The position numbers were made by a program, and so were the translations under genes. This document shows, in pieces, positions 19,817 through 31,110 of a DNA stretch of 46,855 bases. The DNA comes from Cytidiella melzeri (lineage: Eukaryota; Basidiomycota; Agaricomycetes; Polyporales; Irpicaceae): the NCBI GenBank assembly GCA_022592445.1, contig JABYQR010000336.1, positions 1-46,855 on the forward strand, read 5' to 3'. The first letter of the stretch is position 1. Every line of letters begins with the position of its first letter. The notes below the pieces were generated by a model. It was given only the letters and a program-made list of their open reading frames with translations. It did not search any database and was not told where the DNA came from.

Positions 19817-20107
19817 TGTTGTAATGTATGACGCGCCCAGGCTTCTATACATGGAAATCCCGACATTCCGACTGATTCCTTTATTCCCGTGTATATATTT
19901 ATCTATTCCGTTTTAGTTCCTTATCGGTATTCCTGTATTTGTAATATCCCTCTCCACTTCATTCCGCGCATCCGTCCATTTCTTTCTTGCTTATTCTATC
20001 TTATCCTCTTTTCCATATACTTATAAAAACTCTGTAATTGGTTGTCTAAATATTCATTCGCTCTCGCTATCTCTTTTGTGCGCTCGAACGCCTCTTGCAT
20101 CACAACA
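19817..20107 (+). repeat. 5' LTR of the Copia element
   Basis: 291 bp, CT-rich; a TTATAAAAACTC box near 20020 is likely the TATA element (the 3' LTR has CTTAAAAACTC at that site, so the copies differ in the core promoter). Confidence 0.93.
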
Positions 20108-20124
20108 GGTTATGAGCCCCGCGC
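20108..20124 (+). promoter_or_regulatory. Primer-binding site matching an internal part of initiator tRNA-Met
   Basis: GGTTATGAGCCCCGCGC directly follows the 5' LTR. Its complement, GGGCTCATAACC, is the anticodon arm of eukaryotic initiator tRNA-Met (CAU loop), not the 3' acceptor end. This is the half-tRNA priming type known from Drosophila copia and Ty5. The same sequence follows two other LTR families in this window. Confidence 0.75.
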
Positions 20125-20261
20125 TCTAACTGCACAAGAAACTCTATCTATCAAGCTCTATACTTGAACTCTATACAATCTAGGCGACAGTACGTCGGCA
20201 TTACGCCCGTAGGCCATTATCATCATTATCTCTATTTCTTGATCTTGCAATTAGATCTACT

Positions 20262-23200
20262 GTGGCAACAACTACTGCTGCAGCTTCCAAAACGTTGGGC
20301 AGCTATTGTATTGAACCACTGAAGGGCGCCAAAAATTATATTACTTGGCGCGTCCAGATTACGGACATTCTCACAGACATGGGACTGTGGGAATACACTT
20401 CAGGTGACACCACCAAACCCGCTTATGCAGTCCAAGCTGCCGAGTGGACCAAGAAGGATTGGAAGGCGCTTACAACCATCCGACTCCGCGTTTCAAATTC
20501 AATGATGGCGCATGTGATTTCCGCCAGTACTTCGAAGGATGCCTTCGATACTCTTTCCAACGTTTTCAACAATGAAGGTGCCATTGCTCTTATTGTTTTG
20601 CGTCGCCGTTTTCTTCGTTACCAGATCCCTGAAGAAGGCGACCTCGGTGAAGAACTGCGCAAGATCAAAGGACTTTGGCAGGAGATTAATCTTGTACAAA
20701 TGCCGAAGATCTCTGACAACGAGTTAGCCTCCGTCATTCTTACGGCGCTACCACACTCCTGGGATCCTCTGATCTCATCAATTTCACTTGACAACACTTT
20801 GACATCAGCCAATATTATTGGTCGCATTTTACAAGAAGACAATCGCCAAAAGGAACGCACTACAGCCGAGACTAGTCTATATGCGCATACTCAACGTCAA
20901 AGATCAAAGTTTTGCGCCGGAGTATTCTGCCACGGCTGCGGAAAAGAAGGACATATCAAACCTGAATGTCGAAGCAGTGGAAAGAATAAGGAAGATGGTA
21001 AGAAAGACGGGCAAGCAAAGGAAAGGAAAGGAAAGGACAAAAACAAGAACAAGAGATCGTACGCTCACATCACCGAAGGAGAGGAAAACGGCGATAGCAA
21101 CACCGAGCCCGAGGAATACGCTTTCCCGGCTACAGAAAATGCTTCCGCTGCGCCTACTGGCACTTGGCTTGGCGACTCCGGAACTTCTTCGCACATCATC
21201 AATGATAGATCACTATTCATTACCTTTTTCCCCATCAAAAGCTCCATCCACGGTGTTGGCGACTGCTCAAGCCTCGGACGCGGCGATGTGCGAATTGCGT
21301 TCATCACAAAGCAAGGAACTGTCCCGGTCATACTCAAGGACGCGTTATACGCTCCATCAATGAGATTTAATCTCATTTCCTTAGGAAGACTCACTAGCGC
21401 AGGCCTCTCATACGAAGGCAAAGGTGCGGAACTTTTCATCAGAAACGGAGAAAAAGTAATCGGACATGGAACCAAATCCGGCAATCTTTACCAAATGGCC
21501 GTTAAATCCGTTGACGCGATTTCAATGATCGCTCGCTTCAATTGCTCCTGGTATGAATGGCACTGTGCCCTTGGTCACATCAACAAGGGACAGTTGAAAG
21601 AGATGCACCGCAATGGTTTAGTGTCAGGTATGGACATTGATACTACATCAGATGATGATTTTGTTTGTGAAGCATGCATCGCTGCTAAACACACTCGGGC
21701 ATCAATTCACCTTTGGACTTTACGCAAGATCTCGCAAATCGGGGAGATCATCTTTTCCGATATCTAGGGACCAGCGACTACGAACTCCATTGCGGGTCAT
21801 TCCTATATGATCTCATTTACAGACGGAAAATCACGTTTCGTCTGGGTTCAATTCATGAAAGATCAGGACGAAGCCGAACAGAAACTCGAGGAACTTGACG
21901 CGTTCATTGAGAACCAATTAGGTTGCCGCATCAAATCCTTGCACGTTGACAATGCCAAGGAGTACGTTCAAGGAAAGATGAAATCATATACTGATAGGCG
22001 CGGCATCAAATTAGAGCCCACAACGCCGTACACTCCTGAATACAATGGCGTATCAGAGCGACTTAACCGAACTCTGGTCAAACATGCGCGCGCTATGCTA
22101 ATTTTGCACCGGCTTCCAAAATATCTATGGGAGGAAGCGATATCTTACGCCGCTTATGTCAAGAACAGATCACCAACACGCGCATTATCTCATTCGACTC
22201 CATTCGAAGCGCTCTGGATGAAGAAACCAGACGTGAGCAACATACATGAATTTGGTGCAGAATGTTGGGTACGTGTAAACGTATCTTCGTCAAAGCTCAA
22301 CGCGCAATCCGTTAAACGAACTTTTGTCGGAATCAAAGAAAGGACCAAAGGCTTTAGGTATCTGGTACCTGAATCTCGGAAAATTCTTACATCTTGTGAG
22401 GTCAATTTTCCGCGCTCTGATGAACTCACGGTGCCGATAGTCAAAACCACTGTCAATCTTGAGGGGGAGAAATCCATACAGTCATCCACAGTTCCTATTC
22501 AAAACAAGAATGAAGTGGCTCCTACCCGTTCTCTTCGTGACAAACCCCGGCTCAACTACTTGAAACTCAATGATGGCCCACAGAAGACCCTTCGATCGCT
22601 AACTGCCAAGCCTAAGTCAAAATTTTTCACCGTACCTGTATCCGAACCGTCGGATCAGGGGGAGTTGCCATCAGTCCCAGAGATACCGTCCGTCGAAACA
22701 GACGCAAATATGTGTTACATCGCTGATGCTTCAGATTCGCCTCAGTCATTTTACGAAATAAGAAAGCGCGATGACTGGCCTCTTTGGAAAGAGGCTATGG
22801 ACAAAGAAATGGCACAACTGGATAGACTAGGCACTTACTCAATGGCAGATCTTCCTGCCGATCGCAAGGCCGTCGGATGCCGATGGGTATTCACCGTTAA
22901 ACGCGACGCGAACGGTAACATTATCAAGTACAAGGCACGCCTTGTTGCGCAGGGTTTTTCTCAGATCCCCGGTCAAGATTTCTTTGCAACTCATGCTCCT
23001 GTCATTCGACTTGAGACTTTCCACACCATCATCTCAATTGTTGCCCATCTCAATCTCGAACTCCATCAGGTTGACGTCGATGGGGCATATCTAAACTCCC
23101 CACTCCGGGAGGACATCTACATGAAGCAAGCGCCCGGTTATGAAGATAATTCGCTGCATGTATATCGCCTGCACAAGGCACTCTATGGACTCAAGCAGGC

Positions 23201-24281
23201 TGGCCATGCCTGGTGCGCAGAACTTGTTTGCGTTTTACTTGAAGCCCTCGGATTCACGCGCTCTCAAGCCGATCCGTGCCTCTACTATTGCGGAGACAAA
23301 TCCAATTTTACACTCATCGGTACACATGTTGACGATTGCCTCGTAGCGTCATCTAATTTAAAAGCCATCAATACCTTGAAAGACGATCTCAAGCGCTACT
23401 TCGACATCACGGATCTTGGAGAAGCTACACTTTACGTCGGAATACAGATCGCTCGCCTACGAGACAAAGGCATGATTTCAATTTCACAAACCCGATACAT
23501 TAATACTATTCTTGCTCGATTTGGCATGAAAACCTGTAATTCCGTGTCCACACCTCTTGACGTCAACGTTACGCTTATTCCCGCCACCACGGATGAAGAA
23601 CTCGCAGAAGATATTCCTTACCAAGCCGTGATTGGCTCTCTCATGTACGCTGCTGTCGGCACTCGGCCTGACATCGCTTTCGCCGTCCGAGCCCTTAGCC
23701 AATTCAATTTGGCACATACCGCTGCCCATTGGACTGCGGCAAAACATGTGCTCCGTTACCTCAAAGGGACCCGAGATTTAGTGATCTCATACAGAGCAAC
23801 TCCTGATCTAACCATTTCAGGATTCAGCGACGCCGACTGGGGCCAGAACCGTATCGACCGACAATTGGTATCTGGATATGCTTTCCTCCTCGGAGGAGGC
23901 ATGGTTAGTTGGAGTTCGAAGAAGCAAAGCACAGTCGCTCTCTCGACTATGGAGGCGGAATATGTAGCACTTGCCCACGCGGCGAAGGAGGCTATTTGGC
24001 TCAGGGAAATCCTCACAGAACTTGGTTTTGCGCCTATTGGACCTACCACTCTCGCCACCGACAACCTCGCCGCTATTTCACCTGCTCAGGACCATCAATT
24101 CCATTTCTGATCGAAGCACATCGATATTCGCCATCACTTTGTTCGCGAACAAATTCTTGACGGAACTATTCTCGTCCCTCACTGCAGTTCAAACGACAAT
24201 TGCGCCAATATTCTCACCAAGGCACTCTCACGCGTCAAACATTCTGAGCAACTCGCGCTCATCAATCTCGCCACTCGTTGA
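20262..24281 (+). pseudogene. Copia gag-pol polyprotein, one frame with two nonsense codons
   Basis: A single frame encodes Gag (WRVQITDILTDMGLWEY; zinc knuckle CHGCGKEGHIKPEC), protease (WLGDSGTSSHI), integrase (HCALGHINK.., C..C finger CEACIAAKH; VDNAKEYVQ; YTPEYNGVSERLN), reverse transcriptase (GCRWVFTVKRD, QVDVDGAYLNSPL, YGLKQAGHAW, THVDDCL) and RNase H (STMEAEYVALAHAAKEAIWL). TAG at 21765-21767 replaces the Trp of FSDIWGP (TGG to TAG). TGA at 24111-24113 replaces an Arg before SKHIDIR (CGA to TGA). The expected ATG is GTG at 20262 and no other upstream in-frame ATG exists. The order protease-integrase-RT-RNase H defines Copia. Inactive, but only by point mutations. Confidence 0.93.
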
Positions 24282-24288
24282 GGGGGAG

Positions 24289-24579
24289 TGTTGTAATGTA
24301 TGACGCGCCCAGGCTTCTATACATGGAAATCCCGACATTCCGACTGATTCCTTTATTCCTGTGTATATATTTATCTATTCCGTTTTAGTTCCTTATTGGT
24401 ATTCCTGTATTTGTAATATCCCTCTCCACTTCATTCCGCGCATCCGTCCATTTCTTTCTTGCTTATTCTATCTTATCCTCTTTTCCATATACTCTTAAAA
24501 ACTCTGTAATTGGTTGTCTAAATATTCATTCGCTCTCGATATCTCTCTCGTGCGCTCAAACGCCTCTCGCATCACAACA
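24289..24579 (+). repeat. 3' LTR of the Copia element
   Basis: 291 bp, starts TGTTGTAATG directly after the polypurine tract and ends CACAACA. Confidence 0.93.
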
Positions 24580-25322
24580 AGAAATGCATACCGCTGGTGT
24601 GCCGTCATCTTCAGCAAAGGCAAAGGGAAGCATGGAGAATGTCTCGCGTGTCATTTTGGTTTGCGTCTTCAGGGCAAACAAGCGCAAAATGCGCTTATCC
24701 TGAGGACTGAGTATATTCGAGTTGTCTGTTTGCATAGACTGTCAGTACATCATGTGCACTTTGTGGAATTGAGAACTCACATGCATCAAGCAGCTCCCGT
24801 TCAAAGGTCTCGGTAAGTTGTTGGTAGACGTAGAGGCCATCCTCATCTGGCTCTGAGCTGTCCACATGGGGCTTGAGATCTTGGTCGTCAACTTCCATAT
24901 GCGGAATGTCAACATTCAGACCCATCCTATCATTCAAGGCGCCCTCCTCCTCACTCTCTCCATCATCATCTTCCTCTTCATGTACACCCGTGGTAGAACA
25001 CTCTCTTGAATGTTGTGCTCTTGACTGGAGAGCTCGGATTGCACTGGCCAAGACCTCCACTGTGATGTCCAAAGAAGTATCTATGTCCATTGGCACTCCA
25101 TAAAAAGTCTGTGGTTCTGATAAAAACAAGTAAGTCTTTTGAGCACACCTTAACTTTTACCAGAAGCTCGAGCTTACCTGCAGACTCAGATTCCAGGCCC
25201 CCAACCATGCTAGAAGACCCTGAGGCCTCTTTGGTAAAAACAACATTGTTGATGATGCCATTGTCATTGACAGAGAGTATGTGCTCCTCCTCCAAAGCTG
25301 GCAGAGGAGCAACAGCAGAGAC

Positions 25323-25983
25323 TTGCAGCCAATATGGTGGTAGTTATTGTTGACGTTGTCGTTGTTGTCGTTGAATGTGGTGGTGGTGGTGGTGGTCATG
25401 CTTGTTCGTGATCATTGCACGCAGTTGTAGTTTAGTTTTGGGCGCCCAGACGGGACTGGGCGCTTTGGACACGTTGACAAGTTGGTTGGGCATTCTATGA
25501 ACAGAGAAAGGTATGTTTTCCGTGTAACGTTCTAATGGTTTGAAAAATAATACATAATCACTGCTACTGCTTTACGTTGAGTGACGGGACTCAGCGACAC
25601 TTTATAATACATTACATTGCTTGCGGCTCCCCTTTGAAATGTAAACACCTTCCTTATATGGGCGACTTTGTAATGTCTGGCGCGCAAGATAAACTTTCAC
25701 TGTGCAAGGTAATGTATGATCTTTTTTTGATTATTTACCTGATGCACTGTGCTTACAATGACAAATGCATCGACGTGTTGTGTAAAATCACGCAAAACTC
25801 AGGTGTGTTTATTCTCAATCAACTCAGTCACGTTTCACCTGTCTCCTTCTGAGTATAAATAGGAACACTAGCTAGCTAGCGCTGTTGTCTTGGGATCTGC
25901 TTGTGCGCACCCCATCCCTCAGGTCCTAGCTACTCACTGCTCTTGCCCAAAATGAGCATCCAAAAGCCCCGCACTCCACCTCA
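25323..25983. promoter_or_regulatory. Divergent intergenic region between tnp2 transposase and accessory gene
   Basis: About 660 bp between two outward-facing genes. A TATAAATAG box at 25854-25862 lies about 125 bp before the start of the plus-strand gene. A GGGCGCCCAGACGGGACTGG-type inverted GC motif is at 25440-25460 (GGGCGCCCAG..CTGGGCGC). No third gene seen. Confidence 0.5.
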
Positions 25984-26983
25984 ATGCAAAACTGCATCAA
26001 ATGCCCACAACGTAGAAAGAACACCCGTGATTCATATCAGGCCATACCGCAATACCCAACTCACAAGCTATGCCTATTATAGCGCACGCGCACGCCTTGC
26101 TCCGCAACAACAACAACAACCGCCTCGGCTGAAGCTGCTCACCTTCCTGACCTCTCGACACCCCAAACTGATGTTTTTCACCTCGATCCAGCACTCTGTG
26201 ATGCAGGCAACAGCCCCATGGCCACAAGCTCTATGGTGACCTATGATGCTCAACCACCATATACAGATATTTCGACCTTCTCGACTGCTCCCACTATTCC
26301 CCCGTACGTTTCCATTTATTCTGTTTTCGTTCCGATTCGCTTATGTCTCGCATGCATTCGAACACCTCTCGCCACAACACACAACAAGCTCTCCGGTGGC
26401 TCCCGTTATGGCTGGTGTCACGACAGCACGGGCTAATTGTGACGCACATGCTACCACGCCCATCACACCCACGGGTACGCAAAAAAGAGGTGTTGGCAAA
26501 TTTCCTGAAGGTCTCACTATGGAGGAGCTGGCCGCACAGTTCCGTATGTTACAAGGTGCGTCTCTGCTGTTGTGTGCCCACATGAATGCACAGTCCTGAT
26601 ACAGCTGCGCATTGTACAGCCCAGATGACTCGGTTAATGGCGCCGACCACACATAACGCAGGCGCTGCCATCATCAACACGCAGCACCTTGTGTTACCCT
26701 CACTCACATGCGCTCCGAACTCCGTCCCCAAGCCGAAAGGGGATGCTGGTGGTGGCCAGTGCAGATACCATCTGAAGGCGGCCATGGGCCTCACTGGGCA
26801 AGAAGGGGCAAAGAAACATAATATGTGTTGTAAATGCAGGGTTTTGGAGCGCGCACGGAAGGGGGGGCTTGAAATAAGAGAACACAGTGTTATTCAGTAG
26901 CTACGCAAATACAAGGGTTTTATATTATTTTAGTAAAATGGATAGGACAAAAAGGGAATATCAAAACGAGTAATCCGCGCAGA

Positions 26984-27699
26984 TGACGCAGAGACAGGGG
27001 TTCGACGTGGCAGACAGGGACACGAAGTGCCGGTGGTAGGTGTAAAGCACAAGACTCTCACCATCTATAAATCCTATTCAGATGTCTAGCCCAGTAAAGA
27101 CGAAGTTAGTATTGTTACTACCAGCTATGTAGTACAAGAGGGGGTTGCTTACCTAGCCCAGTAAAGACAAAGAGGTCGAGATGGGGGGCTAGGAGCGTAC
27201 ATGCAGCATCTTATATAGACTTCAGGGACCTGCGCACAGACCATGTTGAGGGCAGGCTTTGCAAGAAGCCGTGTGAACAAAGAACAAAAGAACTACCTAA
27301 AGGAGAACAATAGCTATTGTCTAGACCTTGCCAAGAACTCTACTCGTGAGAGAATCTATCTAAAAGGAGACCAACTATTGTATTCCATTCCCACACCTGT
27401 GAGAACATCCTTCCATAAAGAGAACAATAAGGAAAGAACAAAAGGAGTCCATGTGGACGTCATTTATGACATCAAACCCTAGCTATGGGCTGAACCATGT
27501 GTCTGTAGCCATGTGGTCTTACTTAAGCTAAGTCACATGCCAGTGTGACGTAGTAGCAAGTAATGTGACCATGGCCACGTGATACGGGTGCTTAATAGAC
27601 GTGTGCAGAGAGGGTTGCAAGCTAGGTTGCAACTGGGTTTCAAGCTATAAACTAGAGGTAAAATGCGAAAAATAAGGGCTAGTCGGGCCATCCACGACA
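26984..27699 (+). mobile_element. Solo LTR nested in the LTR of the Copia derivative, TSD GC(A/G)GA
   Basis: A 716 bp insertion with TG..CA ends (TGACGCAGAGACAG..CATCCACGACA). The flanks GCAGA (26979-26983) and GCGGA (27700-27704) equal the target GCGGA seen intact in the sister LTRs, with one G-to-A change. Not similar to other LTRs in the window. A TATATAGAC box lies near 27213. Orientation is a guess. Confidence 0.8.
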
Positions 27700-27816
27700 G
27701 CGGAATGACAAAGGCGGGCGGCGGGAACAAACAGAAACAAACAAAGATGAGGCGGAAAACCTAAAATAACAACACTCCCCCTCAATGAGCAGAGCGTGAG
27801 AATAAGCGCGAGTTGC

Positions 27817-28509
27817 CTAGAAGGTATACTCCGGCGCGTCGGTGTGAACATGCGAACCAATTGAAGTAAGAGGGTCCGTAGCAACCATTGAATAAGCTGC
27901 GGGCAGATTTGCCAAATTGGACTGAGCGGGCTTTTCCTGTTCCTCACATTTGGGTCTGATGTGACCTTTCTTGCCACACTTGTGACAAGTGACTCCAGTA
28001 CAGAAATGCCGTTTCTTCGGCACAACACGAGTGGCTGCAAAAGCCTGGACAGTGACGCGTGACTTGCGTTGGGATTCCTCCTGCACAATACAACCAATAA
28101 AACTGGTGGAGGTGAGATCGCCATCAGCAGCAATGACGGACGCCAATGCGTCCCAAGACTCCGGTAACACCAATAAAATGCACATTGCAAAATTGTTATT
28201 GCCCTATGCGGTAGTGGTTCCCCGAATCATATTGTATTCAATCCAGAGACACTTAATGTCTCAGATTTTCACTGTGAGATCCTCCGTCTTGTCGATACGG
28301 TAACCAAATAGTTTGCATCGGATAACGACACGGGCAACACTGCCCTGGGTGGCAAAAACATTGGCCAAGGCATCAAAAGCCTCCTTCAAAGTTTTGGCAG
28401 CCATCACATGCATCATCATATTGTTGTTGATGCAGAAACGGATTGTGGTAAGCGCCTTCTGATCTTTGGCTTCCCATTTGCTGGTATCTCCTTGCCTCAG
28501 CTTCTCCAA
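27817..28509 (-). pseudogene. Copia Gag remnant with zinc knuckle
   Basis: The frame reads KWEAKDQKALTTIRFCINNN, TLKEAFDALANVFATQGSVA, then TGA and TAG codons, then MCILLVLPESWDALASVIAA and the zinc knuckle CHKCGKKGHIRPKC, closely parallel to Gag of the Copia at 19817-24579. Stops: TGA after LTVKI (CGA expected) and a TAG after RGTTTA. The frame ends at 27817 and a few decayed codons (ALINLATR-like) precede the polypurine tract, so most of Pol is deleted. Confidence 0.85.
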
Positions 28510-29417
28510 AGCTCTGCTGACATGTCCCCAAAGGTCCGATTCCCGGAGAATGTTGCTAAGCTGGATTCGCCACGTGAGATAATTTTCCGGTCAGGTGAGA
28601 GGGGTGATCCGATACGCAGATGATGTCGAAGTAGGGACATGGGTGGCAACTTCTTCAGCCATAATGAATAAGATTTGATATTGATACAGTGGCCTAAGAG
28701 CGTATTGCTGACTTAATGTTGCCCGAATAAGAGATGGTTCGGCCTAAGGGCACAATGCTGAGCTACTGTCGCTGCGAGATGAAAATTGAGAGGGTGTGCG
28801 CCTAGAGCGCGGGGCTTATAACCTGTTGTAAATGCAGGGTTTGGAGCACGCACGGGAGGGGGGCTCGAAATAAGAGAACACAGTGTTATTCAGTAGCTAC
28901 ACAAATACAAGGGTTTTATATTATTTTAGTAAAACGGATAGGACAAAAAGGGAATATTGAAAGGAGTAATCCGCACGGAATGACAAAGGCAGGCGGCGGG
29001 AACAAATGGAAACAAACAAAGATGAGGCAGAAAACCTAAAATAACAACAATATGATATTGGTACGTCGTGCGCGCGTTTTGTCATCATTGCAACGGTTGC
29101 TGATGTTTCACTCTAGGCAACTGTGCGCAAGCTTGTGCACGCTGCACAGTCGGACTTCTCGCGCCCTTACCGCTGTGTCAGTGCCAAGGAGTTAAGCAAG
29201 ATCTTTGTGTCGGTAAGTCCGCATCCTTCTGTTCATCATTGTATGATCCTGACTCTATCTATAGGCTCGTCGCATTCACTCGTACCTTGAGCGCTTCGAG
29301 GGCAATTGGGCGACAGCGGCCATTGTGAAGCAGTTCATGAGTAGTGCTCGTCGCTACGGCAAACAGATGCAATACTTTAGACAGGCCAATGACAACCGCA
29401 ATCCCAACATCATGTAG

Positions 29418-29993
29418 CAAAGTTGTCTGAGTTGTCTGTGTCTGCTTTTCCGCGAGCCTCTCTCACTCCAATCTCGTATTCTTACCCTACCTTGTCGCTG
29501 TTGTAGCAGTAGAAAATTTAATTGATATTTTGCCTGCTTTACTGCTGAATTTACACATAAGGTCTGACCAACTTTTGGGCCATATCCTGCAAAACCTACA
29601 CCATAGCTACCTGTCTAAATTCACAACATAATGTGTTGAAGGAACTGGGTTAGATTATTGCTCAAAAAGCTGGTGAATTCATGCTCATGTCTATCAGGTG
29701 AATCTGTTGGGCAAAAGGCGCAATCTATCGTGCAAACTTCTACTTTTGTTTTTGCGCATCATTCTGGGGTCATAACTCGATTACTTGCTGAAAATCCTCA
29801 TTCCTTAGGGGCATTTTCACGCTTGTACACCAAGCGAAAATCTCCTGTGATGAATGTCACAGTGTAGCCACTTTCAAGTTCAAGTCGTCACCTTGCTTTG
29901 CTCGTCGCCAAATCCCGTACTTACTCCTTGGGCACTTGTTGGACCTTGGTGCATTGATGCAGCCATCATTCTAGAGCATCAACATGGCCGCCT
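29418..29993. other. Intergenic/terminal region between the two DNA transposons
   Basis: No gene. Probably contains the right end of the tnp2 element and the left end of the Plavaka element, because both genes flanking it point towards it, but no TIR pair could be recognised. Confidence 0.4.
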
Positions 29994-31082
29994 TCAGAAA
30001 CGAGTACACCGCTCCAGTACATTCTCCGAGGTTGCAGCACAACCCCACACAGGTATAAGATGACAAGAACGTACGATAGCGGTGATGGGGATGATTGACG
30101 CGCGACGACAACGATTTCTTTGTGATGGTGCAACAGAAAACATGCCGGTAATATTGTTGTACGGTTGGAACGGCGTGAACCACTCGACGTACGCAAGCGG
30201 ATGTTTGCTGAGATAGCTGACAGTTTCCGGAAGGCAAAAAATTACTCGAACTTGTACAACAGTCAGACCTGCTGTACGGTAGAGAGTTCCCAACATTCAT
30301 GAACACAAAGTCACTCACCATCGATAGGATTATACAAACTGGCGTTGGTACCATCATCACGACGGGTGCCGCCATATGTGCCATTGAAGGCTAGCACCAT
30401 GGAGAATTGTGCGGCCTGAGCACAAAGACGACGAGGCAGTGTGCTTGCTGTCGCTCCGAGTCGAGCAGGAAACGCGCATATTGAATCCGAGGTGAGTTTC
30501 TTTGGGACTTGGCTCATTCGAGGCAAGGCCTTCTTGAACTGTTTATAAACCGCGAATGTAGTGTAGCTGTTGATGGAGCAAAGGAAAGACAGAGACTGTG
30601 GGGTTGTCTGTGATGTGTGAGTGTTTTGCTGCGTGTAACGACGAAGCCGAACTTACTGTTGGTGCTTGCGAGGAATGACTTGGAACACCCTGTGTCTTGG
30701 TCACAAAGTCCTCCAGGCATTGAGCGAAATCCGGTGCGCAGAACTTGGCAACTATCGTCCTAACTGACGTGTTGTGGAATGTAGGCTTCTGCGCGATAGT
30801 ATAGATGCCTTCATCTGCTCCCAACGCCGGCTGGTCATTGCAAATGTTCTCACCATTGTCCTCATCATGATTCCCATCCTCCTCCTCTTCTGTCCGAAGA
30901 AGTTGTGAAACGCGGCCGTGTTTCAACCAGCGGAGATAGGCTTTGAACCGGCGTACAGTGTCCTGTCCATCGAGCCATACAGTTATCTGGTGAATGTACT
31001 GCTTGCAATTGCTTGCACGATAACCAACTTTGGCGAAGTTGATGTGGAGCTGTTCAGGCCCTTCGGAGTTGTATCTATCTGC

Positions 31083-31110
31083 GGTCCCTAGAAGACGGTC
31101 CCTAGAAGAC
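31083..31110. repeat. 14 bp tandem duplication causing a frameshift
   Basis: GGTCCCTAGAAGAC occurs twice back to back (31083-31096, 31097-31110). With one copy the transposase frame continues from MRLLGT into RYNSEGPEQLHI; with two it shifts and stops. A replication-slippage or repair scar. Confidence 0.85.

Larger units (their letters stand above)
19817..24579 (+). mobile_element. Full-length Ty1/Copia LTR retrotransposon, TSD AGAAA
   Basis: Both LTRs are 291 bp (19817-20107 and 24289-24579) with TGTTG..CAACA ends and about nine differences by eye (about 97% identical). The 5 bp duplication AGAAA lies at 19812-19816 and 24580-24584. A primer-binding site follows the 5' LTR and a polypurine tract TGAGGGGGAG precedes the 3' LTR. 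Inserted sense-opposite in the tnp2 transposase gene. The element holds one gag-pol frame. Confidence 0.96.
17147..25322 (-). pseudogene. tnp2-type (CACTA superfamily) transposase, split by a Copia element
   Basis: A large spliced minus-strand gene. N-terminal exon about 25322-25180 (EEEHILSVNDNG), intron, acidic exon 25129-24781 (VHEEEDDDGESEEE), intron 24780-24726 (GTGAGT..CAG), then a long exon from 24725 that jumps the Copia insertion (19817-24579) and runs to about 18297. Motifs in order: EDKITSWAAFLSGLDPKPLH, CCINSCCCPVGPH, CPYCNEP, FHYFSGNNDVALGFLTDGF, DIPAVSMVMNIKGHNGYSPC, FPYDLMHLIYENLIPNL, WAYWAFPMERYCG, IEGYGHVHCLGGDTM; a final GTAAGT..CAG intron, and the last exon 17548-17147. These are features of Tnp2 transposases of basidiomycetes. 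The frame is nearly intact, but TGA codons stand where Arg is expected (two after CPYCNEP, one after QLSI, one after LKQLGL), so it is dead. It diverges from the accessory gene at 25984. Confidence 0.88.
26826..29049 (-). mobile_element. Internally deleted Copia element, TSD ATATG, with nested solo LTR
   Basis: 5' LTR 29049-28824 (226 bp) and 3' LTR 27774-26826 (interrupted by 26984-27699) on the minus strand, both TGTTGTTATTTTAGGTTTTC..TTTACAACA. TSD ATATG at 26821-26825 and 29050-29054. GGTTATAAGCCCCGCGC follows the 5' LTR (half-tRNA primer-binding site) and CTCATTGAGGGGGAG precedes the 3' LTR. Only a Gag remnant lies between, so protease, integrase and RT are deleted. It splits the accessory gene 25984-29417. 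Confidence 0.94.
25984..29417 (+). pseudogene. Transposon accessory gene paired with tnp2 transposase, multi-exon, split by a Copia derivative
   Basis: A spliced frame of a type I recall as a common companion of basidiomycete CACTA/Plavaka-type transposons. It starts MQNCIKCPQRRKN at 25984, has an in-frame TAG near 26080 (LCLL stop RTRTP), then HLPDLSTPQTDVFHLD, donor GTACGT near 26305, acceptor ACAAG near 26389, GKFPEGLTMEELAAQFRMLQ, another intron (GTGCGT..ACAG, about 26555-26619), PKPKGDAGGG, LKAAMGLTGQEG and KKHNM. The Copia derivative (26826-29049) then interrupts. After its TSD the frame resumes with a GTACGT..CTAG intron, ATVRKLVHAAQSDFSRPY, intron GTAAGT..ATAG, RRIHSYLERFEGNWATAAI, VKQFMSSARRYGKQMQ, and the stop at 29415-29417. 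The biochemical role is unknown; the pairing suggests a function in transposition. Confidence 0.72.
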
